Shown here: positions 22,412-30,682 of the stretch, in pieces
How the letters are laid out: every line of letters starts with the position of its first letter
Numbering within the stretch: the first letter of the stretch is position 1
Made by a program: the position numbers and the translations under genes
Notes under the pieces: model-generated
What the model saw: the letters and a program-made list of their open reading frames with translations, nothing else
What the model was told of the DNA's origin: nothing
Database searches by the model: none
NCBI RefSeq assembly: GCF_031846515.1
Contig: NZ_JAVRHO010000015.1
Span: 1 to 64,000, forward strand
DNA from: Autumnicola lenta
Lineage (GTDB): Bacteria; Bacteroidota; Bacteroidia; Flavobacteriales; Flavobacteriaceae
Reading direction: 5' to 3'
DNA length: 64,000 nucleotides

Positions 22412-24817
22412 ATGAAACGAAGAATTAATAAAGTTGCCGTTATAGGCTCCGGAATTATGGGAAGCGGGATTGCCTGCCACTTTGCCAATATTGGTGTGGA
22501 GGTATTACTGCTGGACATTATTCCCCGCGAACTAAATGACAAAGAAAAAAAGAAAGGCCTGAGCCTTGAAGATAAAGCTGTAAGAAATCGTATTGTAAAC
22601 GATTCTCTCCAGGCTTCTTTAAAATCCAAACCTTCTCCAATTTACCATCAGGATTTCGCACGGAGGATAAAAACCGGAAACCTTGAGGACGATATTTCTA
22701 AAGTTTCTGAAGTTGACTGGATAATTGAAGTTGTTGTAGAACGGCTGGATATTAAACAACAGGTTTTCGAAAACCTGGAGAAGCATAGACAAGAAGGAAC
22801 TTTAATTACTTCAAATACCTCGGGAATTCCAATTCAGCAAATGAGTGAAGGAAGAAGTGAAGATTTTCAGAAGCATTTCTGCGGAACGCACTTCTTTAAT
22901 CCGCCACGATATCTGCGGTTATTCGAGATTATTCCCGGGCCAAAAACTTCAGAAGAAGTTCTTCAGTTTCTGAATGAGTACGGAGAAAAATTCCTCGGAA
23001 AAACTTCTGTAGTAGCAAAAGACACCCCGGCATTTATTGGAAACCGGGTGGGTATTTTCAGCATTATGAGCCTTTTCCATATGGTAAAGGATATGGATAT
23101 GACCATTGAAGAAGTAGATAAGCTTACAGGACCGGTAATTGGCCGCCAAAAGTCGGCTACCTTTCGAACGGTTGATGTTGTTGGGCTGGATACCCTCGTG
23201 CACGTTGCAAATGGCTTACATAAAGGTGTTCCCAATGATGAAGCCCACGATCTTTTCGCACTTCCGGATTTTATCCAGACCATGATGGACAACAAATGGC
23301 TGGGAAGTAAAACCGGACAGGGATTCTACAAGAAAATCAAAAAAGACGATGGATCCAGTGAAATTAAATCTTTGGATTTAAACACGCTGGAATACCGGGA
23401 TCAAAAAAAGGCAAATTTCGGCACACTGGAGCAAACCAAGACGATTGATAAAGTCGAAGACCGATTTGAAGTGCTTATAAACGGAAAAGACAAAGCGGGG
23501 GAATTCTACAGAAAAAACTTTTCTGCTTTGTTTGCTTACGCTTCAAACCGAATTCCGGAGATAACCGATGAGTTTTATAAAATTGATGATGCCATGCGTG
23601 CCGGTTTTGGCTGGGAGCATGGGCCATTCCAGATATGGAATGCCCTTGGTGTAGAAAAAGGAATTGAAATGATGAAAGCGGAAGGTTACGAGCCTGCCGC
23701 ATGGGTAAACGAAATGCTGGCGAGTGGCAGTAAGAGTTTTTACACCGTGAAAAACGGTAATACCTATTACTATGACATTCCGAAGAAAGAACAAGTAAAA
23801 GTTCCCGGCCAGGATGCATTTATTATCCTGGACAACATTAGGGAATCCAAAGAAGTCTTTAAAAACAGCGGAGTTGTAGTTGAAGATCTTGGTGATGGAA
23901 TCCTGAATGTCGAATTCCGAAGTAAAATGAACAGTATTGGCGGTGATGTTCTAGACGGCCTTAACAAAGCCATTGATATTGCTGAAAGAGACTACCAGGG
24001 ATTAGTAGTTGCCAATAATGGTAAAAACTTCTCTGTGGGTGCAAATATTGGGATGATCTTTATGATGGCTGTAGAGCAGGAATATGAAGAACTGAATATG
24101 GCCATTAAATATTTTCAGGATACCATGATGCGCATGCGCTACTCCTCTATTCCCACAGTTGCCGCACCACACGCGATGACGCTGGGCGGCGGATGTGAAC
24201 TTTCACTGCATGCAGATAAAGTTGTTGCCGCAGCCGAAACTTATATTGGTCTTGTTGAATTTGGAGTTGGTGTTATTCCAGGCGGTGGTGGTTCCAAGGA
24301 AATGACGGTTAGAGCTTCAGATACTTTTCAAAAAGACGATGTAGAGCTTAACAGGTTAAGAGAGCACTTCCTTACGATAGGAATGGCAAAAGTATCCACA
24401 TCAGCATACGAAGCTTTTGACACCAATATTCTTCAGAAAGGAAAAGATATTGTAGTAGTGAATCCGGACAGGCAACTTGCAATTGCTAAGAAACACGCTT
24501 TGCTAATGGCAGAAAACGGATATACAAAACCCATCCATAGAACAGATATTAAGGTACTTGGAAAACAGGCACTTGGAGCATTTTTGGTAGGAACAGACCA
24601 GATGTTTGCAGGAAAATACATTAGCGAACACGATAAGAAAATTGCCAACAAGTTAGCCTACGTGATGGCCGGTGGTGATCTTTCTGAAGCGTCTTATGTA
24701 AGTGAACAATACCTACTGGACCTGGAACGGGAAGCTTTCCTTTCCCTTACCGGAGAACGCAAAACTCTGGAAAGGCTTCAGCACATGTTGCAGAAGGGGA
24801 AACCGCTAAGAAATTAG
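22412..24817 (+). CDS. fadN: 3-hydroxyacyl-CoA dehydrogenase / enoyl-CoA hydratase (FadN type)
   Basis: An 801-residue bifunctional beta-oxidation enzyme. The NAD-binding dehydrogenase comes first, with GSGIMGSGIACHFANIG near 10-26, HFFNPPRYLRLFEI near 157-170 holding the catalytic His, and AFIGNRVG near 209-216. The crotonase-like hydratase domain is at the C-terminal side, with VEFRSKMNSIGGDVLDGL near 504-521, GKNFSVGANIGM near 543-554 and GGGCELSLHADKVV near 592-605. This order is opposite to E. coli FadB and matches Bacillus FadN, as do the lengths of the next two genes. 54 bases separate it from marR. Confidence 0.92.
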   Translation: MKRRINKVAVIGSGIMGSGIACHFANIGVEVLLLDIIPRELNDKEKKKGLSLEDKAVRNRIVNDSLQASLKSKPSPIYHQDFARRIKTGNLEDDISKVSEVDWIIEVVVERLDIKQQVFENLEKHRQEGTLITSNTSGIPIQQMSEGRSEDFQKHFCGTHFFNPPRYLRLFEIIPGPKTSEEVLQFLNEYGEKFLGKTSVVAKDTPAFIGNRVGIFSIMSLFHMVKDMDMTIEEVDKLTGPVIGRQKSATFRTVDVVGLDTLVHVANGLHKGVPNDEAHDLFALPDFIQTMMDNKWLGSKTGQGFYKKIKKDDGSSEIKSLDLNTLEYRDQKKANFGTLEQTKTIDKVEDRFEVLINGKDKAGEFYRKNFSALFAYASNRIPEITDEFYKIDDAMRAGFGWEHGPFQIWNALGVEKGIEMMKAEGYEPAAWVNEMLASGSKSFYTVKNGNTYYYDIPKKEQVKVPGQDAFIILDNIRESKEVFKNSGVVVEDLGDGILNVEFRSKMNSIGGDVLDGLNKAIDIAERDYQGLVVANNGKNFSVGANIGMIFMMAVEQEYEELNMAIKYFQDTMMRMRYSSIPTVAAPHAMTLGGGCELSLHADKVVAAAETYIGLVEFGVGVIPGGGGSKEMTVRASDTFQKDDVELNRLREHFLTIGMAKVSTSAYEAFDTNILQKGKDIVVVNPDRQLAIAKKHALLMAENGYTKPIHRTDIKVLGKQALGAFLVGTDQMFAGKYISEHDKKIANKLAYVMAGGDLSEASYVSEQYLLDLEREAFLSLTGERKTLERLQHMLQKGKPLRN

Positions 24818-24968
24818 AAGCCCCACCCAGCCTCCCCAAAGGGGAGGAGTAAAAGACGTTCTGGAAAAATTTTGTTTAATAAAATCCTGTTGTTCTCTTT
24901 AAAGGAACAAGGATAAAAAATCCTATTAACCCCTAATAGGTGTTCCCCCTTCGGGGGATAGGGGGCTT
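24818..24968. repeat. MITE-like element filling the fadN-fadA junction
   Basis: The 151-base stretch starts at the base after the fadN stop and ends two bases before the fadA start. Its ends are inverted: AAGCCCCACCCAGCCTCCCC on the left, and on the right GGGGGATAGGGGGCTT, whose complement begins AAGCCCCCTATCCCCC. Inside are two hairpins, CCCCTTCGGGG and CCTATTA/TAATAGG. C/G tracts of this type are common between genes in Flavobacteria (recalled knowledge). No coding frame is present. Confidence 0.7.
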
Positions 24969-24970
24969 AT

Positions 24971-26161
24971 ATGAAAACAGCATACATAGTAAAAGCATAT
25001 AGAACCGCAGTGGGAAAGGCTCCCCGCGGAGTGTTTCGGTTTAAAAGACCAGATGAACTGGCAGCGGAAACCATTGAACATCTAATGAAAGAGCTTCCGC
25101 AGTTGGACAAGAAACGTATTGACGACGTGATGGTTGGAAATGCGATGCCCGAAGCTGAACAGGGGCTCAACATGGGACGTTTAATCTCTTTAATGGGACT
25201 GGACATTGAAGATGTTCCCGGCGTGACTGTTAACCGCTACTGCGCTTCGGGAATTGAAACCATTGCAATGGCTTCGGCTAAGATCCAGGCGGGAATGGCA
25301 GACTGTATTATTGCAGGTGGTTCAGAAAGTATGAGCTATATTCCAATGGGTGGTTACAAACCCGTTCCCAATTATCAGGTTGCAAAAGAGGGCCACGAAG
25401 ATTATTACTGGGGAATGGGACTTACTGCAGAAGAGGTGGCAAAAAGGTACAATATCAGCCGTGAAGATCAGGATGAGTTTGCCTTCAATTCTCATCAAAA
25501 GGCACTAAAAGCTTTAAAGGAAGATAAATTTAAAGATCAGATCGTCCCTATTGAAGTCGAAGAAAATTTTATTAATGCTGAAGGGAAAAAGGAAACCCGA
25601 AAGTATACTGTAGACAAAGATGAAGGTCCACGTGCAGATACTTCTGTAGAAGCACTTTCCCGTCTAAGACCGGTATTTAGAGAAGGAGGAAGTGTAACTG
25701 CAGGTAATGCTTCCCAAATGAGCGATGGTGCTGCTTTTACGATGGTAATGAATGAAGAAATGGTAAAAGAATTAAATCTGGAACCTATTGCGCGACTAGT
25801 AAACTACGGTGTGGCCGGGGTAGATCCACGCGTAATGGGAATTAGCCCTGTAATTGCCATTCCTAAAGCTTTAAAACGCGCCGGACTCAAACTGCAGGAT
25901 ATGGAACTCATAGAATTAAACGAAGCTTTTGCTTCCCAATCCCTCGCGGTAATCCGCGAGACAGGATTAAATCCCGATGTAGTAAATGTTAACGGTGGTG
26001 CAATTGCTATGGGCCACCCTCTGGGATGTTCTGGAGCAAAACTATCTGTTCAGATTTTTGACGAAATGCGCAAAAGAAACCTCAAAAATAAACATTGCCT
26101 TGTAACCATGTGCGTCGGAACCGGACAGGGAGCTGCGGGAGTTTATGAGTTTCTTTCGTAG
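24971..26161 (+). CDS. fadA: Acetyl-CoA acyltransferase (3-ketoacyl-CoA thiolase)
   Basis: A 396-residue thiolase that cleaves 3-ketoacyl-CoA with CoA in the last step of beta-oxidation. The nucleophilic cysteine lies in NRYCASGIETIAMA near 91-104. The C-terminal signature NVNGGAIAMGHPLGCSGAK (near 339-357) holds the active His, and CVGTGQGAAG (near 381-390) the second Cys. All three catalytic residues are present. Length matches Bacillus FadA (about 391). It is separated from fadN and from fadE by repeat elements but all lie on one strand, so one transcript is likely. Confidence 0.95.
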   Translation: MKTAYIVKAYRTAVGKAPRGVFRFKRPDELAAETIEHLMKELPQLDKKRIDDVMVGNAMPEAEQGLNMGRLISLMGLDIEDVPGVTVNRYCASGIETIAMASAKIQAGMADCIIAGGSESMSYIPMGGYKPVPNYQVAKEGHEDYYWGMGLTAEEVAKRYNISREDQDEFAFNSHQKALKALKEDKFKDQIVPIEVEENFINAEGKKETRKYTVDKDEGPRADTSVEALSRLRPVFREGGSVTAGNASQMSDGAAFTMVMNEEMVKELNLEPIARLVNYGVAGVDPRVMGISPVIAIPKALKRAGLKLQDMELIELNEAFASQSLAVIRETGLNPDVVNVNGGAIAMGHPLGCSGAKLSVQIFDEMRKRNLKNKHCLVTMCVGTGQGAAGVYEFLS

Positions 26162-26190
26162 AAAAAAGAATAGAGAGAAAAGAATAGAGA
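26161..26190. repeat. left inverted arm of the four-helix-bundle element
   Basis: A purine-rich arm of 30 bases that begins on the last base of the fadA stop codon. Its complement is seen at 26559-26588 with about five mismatches, so the two arms enclose the four-helix-bundle gene exactly. Confidence 0.7.
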
Positions 26191-26198
26191 AAATATAA

Positions 26199-26558
26199 AT
26201 GACCCAAAGAAAAAGGCATAATTATAAAAATCTCAAGATTTGGAAGTTAGGTCTTGAGATAGCTAATGATACTTCGGATCTATTACTCAAATTCCCTAAT
26301 CATGAAAAATATGATTTGAGTTCTCAAATGAGCCGATGTTCTATTTCCGTGCCTAGTAATATAGCCGAAGGTTCTGCTAAAACAGAAAAAGGTTTTTCTC
26401 ATTATTTGGACATTTCTTTAGGATCTTCTTTTGAATTAGGTACTCAACTTTTAATAGCAAAGCATAAAAATTATATTAATCAACAACAATTAGAAAACTT
26501 AGAAGAGAAGATTACAGAATTTCAGAAGATGACAATGAGCTTTCAAAACAAGCTATAG
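26199..26558 (+). CDS. four-helix-bundle protein (23S rRNA intervening-sequence / S23 family)
   Basis: A 119-residue protein of the family first known from intervening sequences in 23S rRNA genes. The hallmark ISVPSNIAEG lies near 48-57, preceded by helix one (NLKIWKLGLEIANDTSDLLLKF) and followed by helices with SHYLDISLGSSFELGTQLLIAK. Related folds include the Avd accessory protein of diversity-generating retroelements. Here no reverse transcriptase is near. The gene is more AT-rich than fadA and fadE around it and sits between inverted purine-rich arms, which suggests that it came in as a mobile or repeat unit. The function is unknown; RNA or nucleoprotein binding is only a guess. Confidence 0.88.
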   Translation: MTQRKRHNYKNLKIWKLGLEIANDTSDLLLKFPNHEKYDLSSQMSRCSISVPSNIAEGSAKTEKGFSHYLDISLGSSFELGTQLLIAKHKNYINQQQLENLEEKITEFQKMTMSFQNKL

Positions 26559-26588
26559 TCTCTTTTCTTTTCTCTCTTATCTGTTTTC
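26559..26588. repeat. right inverted arm of the four-helix-bundle element
   Basis: Pyrimidine-rich arm, starting on the base after the stop codon of the four-helix-bundle gene. It is the inverted partner of 26161-26190. Confidence 0.7.
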
Positions 26589-26609
26589 TTTATAATTCAG
26601 AATAATAAA

Positions 26610-28415
26610 ATGGAAACTACAGAAAATAAAGAATTACTCCGCGGTGGCCAATTCCTGGTAAAGGAAACCAGCTGCGAAGATGTTTTCACTCCGGAAGACT
26701 TTAACGACGAACAAATTATGATGCGCGATTCTGTTAAGGAATTTGTGGAGCGTGAGATCTGGCCGAACAAAGAAGAGTTCGAAAAGAAGAACTATAACTT
26801 AACCGAAGAAATCATGCGCAAAGCAGGGGAGCTTGGTTTCCTTGGAGTTGCTGTCCCGGAAGAATACGACGGGCTGGGAATGGGCTTTGTTTCCACGATG
26901 TTGGTGTGTGATTATATATCGGGCGCCACCGGCTCTATCGCCACTGCTTTTGGTGCGCACACAGGAATTGGTACAATGCCGATTACACTTTATGGAACTG
27001 AAGAACAGAAGAAAAAGTATGTTCCAAAATTAGCAACTGGGGAATGGTTTGGTGCCTATTGCCTTACGGAGCCGGGAGCGGGTAGTGATGCCAATTCCGG
27101 AAAGACAAAAGCAGTTCTTTCTGAAGATGACCACTATTACAGCATTAGCGGACAAAAAATGTGGATCTCCAACGCAGGTTTTGCAAATGTGTTTATTGTT
27201 TTCGCGAGGATTGAAGATGATAAGAACATCACCGGCTTTATAGTTGAAAATGATCCAAAAAATGGAATCACCTTTGGCGAAGAAGAGAAAAAGCTGGGAA
27301 TCCACTCCTCCTCTACCCGCCAGGTTTTCTTTAATGACACTAAGGTTCCGGTGGAAAATATGCTTTCTGAAAGGGGAAATGGTTTTAAAATTGCCATGAA
27401 TGCATTGAACATCGGGAGGATTAAACTTGCCGCAGCTTCTTTGGATGCACAAAGACGCGTGACCGACCTTTCTGTAAAATATGCCAACGACAGAGTTCAG
27501 TTTGATACCCCAATTGCGAAGTTTGGTGCTATAAAATCCAAACTTGCAGAAATGGCAACATCAGCATACGCCGGGGAAGCGGCGTCTTACAGGGCAGCAA
27601 AAAATATTGAAGATCGTATTAACCTAAGATTAGAAAGTGGAAATTCACATGCTGAAGCTGAACTTAAGGGTGTTGAAGAATATGCTATTGAATGTTCGAT
27701 CTTAAAAGTAGCCTGTTCTGAAGATATTCAGAATTGTAGTGATGAAGGGATTCAGATTTACGGCGGAATGGGATTCTCTGCTGATACCCCAATGGAATCT
27801 GCATGGAGGGATGCCCGTATTGCCAGAATTTACGAAGGCACCAACGAGATTAATCGCATGCTTGCCGTTGGAATGCTGGTTAAAAAAGCCATGAAAGGGC
27901 ATGTTGATCTTCTGGGGCCGGCTACAGCTGTGGCAGACGAGTTAACCGGAATTCCTTCTATGGACAAACCCGATTATTCTGAATTGTTCGCAGAAGAAAA
28001 AGAAATGATCGGCAAGCTTAAAAAGGTATTTTTAATGACTGCCGGGAGCGCCGTACAAAAATTTGGACCTCAACTGGAAGAACATCAGCAGCTTTTAATG
28101 GCTTCCGCAGATATTTTAATTGAAATTTACCTGGCAGAATCTGCCATTCTAAGAGCTGAAAAGAATGCAAAACGTTTTGGTGAGGATGCTCAAAAAGAGC
28201 AAATCGCCATGGCTAAGCTCTATCTGTATCATGCTGTAGACACAGTGAACCAAAAGGCTAAAGAGGGAATTGTATCTTTTGCTGAAGGTGACGAGCAGCG
28301 TATGATGCTTATGGGACTAAAGCGCTTTACGAAATACCAGAATCACCCGAATGTTGTTCAATTACGAAACCTAATAGCTGAAAAACTGACTTCAGAAAAC
28401 AAATATTGCTTCTAA
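26610..28415 (+). CDS. fadE: Acyl-CoA dehydrogenase (FadE type)
   Basis: A 601-residue FAD-dependent acyl-CoA dehydrogenase, the first oxidation step of beta-oxidation. The flavin-binding YCLTEPGAGSDANSG lies near 148-162, and WISNAGFANVFIVFAR near 183-198. The catalytic glutamate is in IYEGTNEINRM near 411-421, with GGMGFSADTPMESAWRDARIARI just before. About 150 residues follow the core, a helical extension typical of VLCAD and Bacillus FadE (about 594 residues), so long-chain substrates are likely. It ends the operon at the terminator at 28432-28460. Confidence 0.94.
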   Translation: METTENKELLRGGQFLVKETSCEDVFTPEDFNDEQIMMRDSVKEFVEREIWPNKEEFEKKNYNLTEEIMRKAGELGFLGVAVPEEYDGLGMGFVSTMLVCDYISGATGSIATAFGAHTGIGTMPITLYGTEEQKKKYVPKLATGEWFGAYCLTEPGAGSDANSGKTKAVLSEDDHYYSISGQKMWISNAGFANVFIVFARIEDDKNITGFIVENDPKNGITFGEEEKKLGIHSSSTRQVFFNDTKVPVENMLSERGNGFKIAMNALNIGRIKLAAASLDAQRRVTDLSVKYANDRVQFDTPIAKFGAIKSKLAEMATSAYAGEAASYRAAKNIEDRINLRLESGNSHAEAELKGVEEYAIECSILKVACSEDIQNCSDEGIQIYGGMGFSADTPMESAWRDARIARIYEGTNEINRMLAVGMLVKKAMKGHVDLLGPATAVADELTGIPSMDKPDYSELFAEEKEMIGKLKKVFLMTAGSAVQKFGPQLEEHQQLLMASADILIEIYLAESAILRAEKNAKRFGEDAQKEQIAMAKLYLYHAVDTVNQKAKEGIVSFAEGDEQRMMLMGLKRFTKYQNHPNVVQLRNLIAEKLTSENKYCF

Positions 28416-28431
28416 GCATGCTGTTTATTGC

Positions 28432-28460
28432 AAAAAAAGCCGTCTTCAGACGGCTTTTTT
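28432..28460. terminator. bidirectional terminator between fadE and the SMP-30 gene
   Basis: Arms AAAAAAAGCCGTCT and AGACGGCTTTTTT pair around a short TCTTCA-type loop. Both flanks are A/T runs, and the two genes converge on it. Confidence 0.93.
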
Positions 28461-28483
28461 ATATAATTCAGCTAAAAACTCTT

Positions 28484-29398
28484 CTACCATCTCACTCCTT
28501 TTACGTTCATTTTAAGGCTGTATAATGCATCCATTGCAGTAATAAATAAAGTCTGTCCATTTTTTCCTCCAAAAGTTACATTTGCAGTCCAGTTCTCATT
28601 TACAGCAATATGCTTAATTTGTTTTCCGTTTTTATCAAAAACCGTTACGCCATCCCCGGTTATATACAAATTTCCCTGGTTATCTAAAGTCATCCCATCT
28701 GAACCCATTTCTACAAATAAGGTTTTTTCGCTCAAACTGCCATCTGTAGCAATAGTATAGGAATAGGTTTTTTTGTCTCCAATATCTGCTACATACAGTG
28801 TCTTGCCATCCAAAGTTCCAATAATTCCATTGGGCTGCACAAGATCTTTTGCTACAGTAATTAATGATTTTGCACCAGGAGCCAGGTAATATACATTTTG
28901 ACTTTCCAGATCGGGAGATGTGCGATCCCAGTAAGGCCTTTGGTAATAAGGATCAGTCAGGTAAATTCCTCCATCTTCAGCTATCCAGAGGTCATTAGGG
29001 CCATTTAATTTTTTCCCCTCAAAATCATCTACAAGAACTTCAATATCCTTATTGGGGCTTATTTTGATAAGCTGAAATTCTTCATCTGCACAGGCTATGA
29101 GATTATTTTCATCATCAAAATAAAGTCCGTTAGACCTTCCCGCTCCTTCCATAAAAACAGAAACTGAATCAGCTTCAACATCATATTTAATAATATGGTC
29201 ATTTGGTTGATCTGTAAAGAACACGTCGCCGTTTTTATCTGCCGCCGGCCCTTCAGTAAAATCATATCCATCTGCAACGAGACGAAGTTCTGCTCCTTCG
29301 GTAACGATGCGACTATTCTGTGCACCGCAACTTTGTACGGCAAACACCTGACTGATAATTCCGAAGAATAAAATAAAATTAGCTTTCATATGTGTCAT
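28484..29398 (-). CDS. SMP-30/gluconolactonase-family exported protein
   Basis: A 304-residue six-bladed beta-propeller. The signal sequence ends VQSCGAQ, with a plausible lipobox Cys; the second Met (MKANF, start at 29389) is the more likely start for such a signal. Metal-binding positions of the family are seen: EGPAADKNGD near 45-54, NGPNDLWIAEDGG near 131-143, PNGIIGTLDG near 190-199 and SDGMTLDNQGN near 234-244. It would hydrolyse a sugar lactone in the periplasm. The gene stands alone; a copy of the recurrent motif (29409-29424) lies only about ten bases upstream of the start. Confidence 0.87.
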   Translation of the reverse strand: MTHMKANFILFFGIISQVFAVQSCGAQNSRIVTEGAELRLVADGYDFTEGPAADKNGDVFFTDQPNDHIIKYDVEADSVSVFMEGAGRSNGLYFDDENNLIACADEEFQLIKISPNKDIEVLVDDFEGKKLNGPNDLWIAEDGGIYLTDPYYQRPYWDRTSPDLESQNVYYLAPGAKSLITVAKDLVQPNGIIGTLDGKTLYVADIGDKKTYSYTIATDGSLSEKTLFVEMGSDGMTLDNQGNLYITGDGVTVFDKNGKQIKHIAVNENWTANVTFGGKNGQTLFITAMDALYSLKMNVKGVRW

Positions 29399-29408
29399 TT
29401 CTTAAGGT

Positions 29409-29424
29409 CGATAATTGGCATTTT
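29409..29424. repeat. recurrent motif, site 7 (CGATAATTGGCATTTT)
   Basis: Copy with one change, about ten bases upstream of the SMP-30 start on the other strand. Confidence 0.5.
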
Positions 29425-29626
29425 GGAGTCTCCTCTTTTTAAGGTTTACAAATTTCTCTAAATCTAAAAGAACTATGGTAGATATTCTTCAGAAATGACA
29501 AAGAAAGTCTTACAGGCAAAAAAAATGAAGCTTATATAGTTAAAAAGAGCTTAATTTGATCCATTTTAATTCAAAAAGAAGCATTTTTTATATAGTTTTA
29601 AAAATAATATTTAGAATTACCCAAAT

Positions 29627-30682
29627 ATGGAAGAACTGGATCAGGAAATGCTTCAATATACAATTGCAGGTATTATTGCGTTAATCGTATGCTTTGTATC
29701 TACATTTTATCTTCTAAGAAGAATAGGTAAAGATCCACGAAATATCTTACCCGTCAACTTTGCCAATAGAATCCGGGTTCCTTTGCTAATATTTCTGTGT
29801 TGTCTTTTGGCTAAAGTTGCTATTATCGCCAGGCTATTCAGGTTTGATTATACCTACTCCATTGTTGGCCGCCTCAGTACGATTGGGATTATACTGAGCG
29901 TGGCCTGGATCCTTATCATCTTTCTGAAGGTTTTTAAGGTCCAAATGCTTCGGAAGTACGATGTTGATACTGAAGATAATCTAAAAGCCCGGAAAGTTTA
30001 CACTCAGTTTATGATCCTGGAGAACATTATAATTTTTATAATTGTTCTTCTGGCAGTGAGTATAGCATTAATGACTTTTGAAAGTATCCGTTCTGTAGGG
30101 ATAAGCTTATTAACTTCTGCAGGGATCGCGGGAATAATTATAGGTCTGGCAGCTCAAAAGGCCATAGGGACGCTGCTTGCCGGAATACAGATCGCGTTAA
30201 CACAGCCCATAAGACTCGAGGATGTTGTAATTGTAGAAGGAGAATGGGGGAAAATCGAAGAAATCACCCTCACTTATGTTGTGGTACGGATCTGGGATAA
30301 AAGAAGACTGGTCGTTCCTTCTACATATTTCATTGAAAATACTTTTCAGAACTGGACGCGACAGTCTGCCGACATTCTTGGAACTGTATTTCTTTATACA
30401 GACTATCAAATTCCGGTTGAAAAATTGAGGGAAGAACAAACACGGCTGCTGGAAGCTACTCCGTTTTGGGATAAACAGGTAAACGTTATCCAGGTTACAG
30501 ATGCAACTGAAAAAACTGTGGAAGTGAGATTACTGGTAAGCGCTAAAGATTCTTCAACGGCTTGGGATCTCAGGGTATATCTTCGGGAAAATATGTTAAA
30601 GTATATCCAGAAAAACTACCCTGAAAGCCTGCCGAAAACGAGAATTAGTATCCCCACAGAAAAGCCCTTAGAAAACTCCTAA
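29627..30682 (+). CDS. MscS-family mechanosensitive channel
   Basis: A 351-residue small-conductance channel that opens on membrane stretch and releases osmolytes after hypo-osmotic shock. Four transmembrane helices are seen (about 9-28, 52-70, 84-102, 130-150), then the pore helix GIAGIIIGLAAQKAIGTLLAG (near 165-185) with the Ala/Gly packing typical of MscS TM3. The beta domain follows with LEDVVIVEGEWGKIEEITLTY (near 197-217), then a soluble C-terminal domain. The 3' end overlaps the convergent GH15 gene by 15 bases. Confidence 0.92.
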   Translation: MEELDQEMLQYTIAGIIALIVCFVSTFYLLRRIGKDPRNILPVNFANRIRVPLLIFLCCLLAKVAIIARLFRFDYTYSIVGRLSTIGIILSVAWILIIFLKVFKVQMLRKYDVDTEDNLKARKVYTQFMILENIIIFIIVLLAVSIALMTFESIRSVGISLLTSAGIAGIIIGLAAQKAIGTLLAGIQIALTQPIRLEDVVIVEGEWGKIEEITLTYVVVRIWDKRRLVVPSTYFIENTFQNWTRQSADILGTVFLYTDYQIPVEKLREEQTRLLEATPFWDKQVNVIQVTDATEKTVEVRLLVSAKDSSTAWDLRVYLRENMLKYIQKNYPESLPKTRISIPTEKPLENS

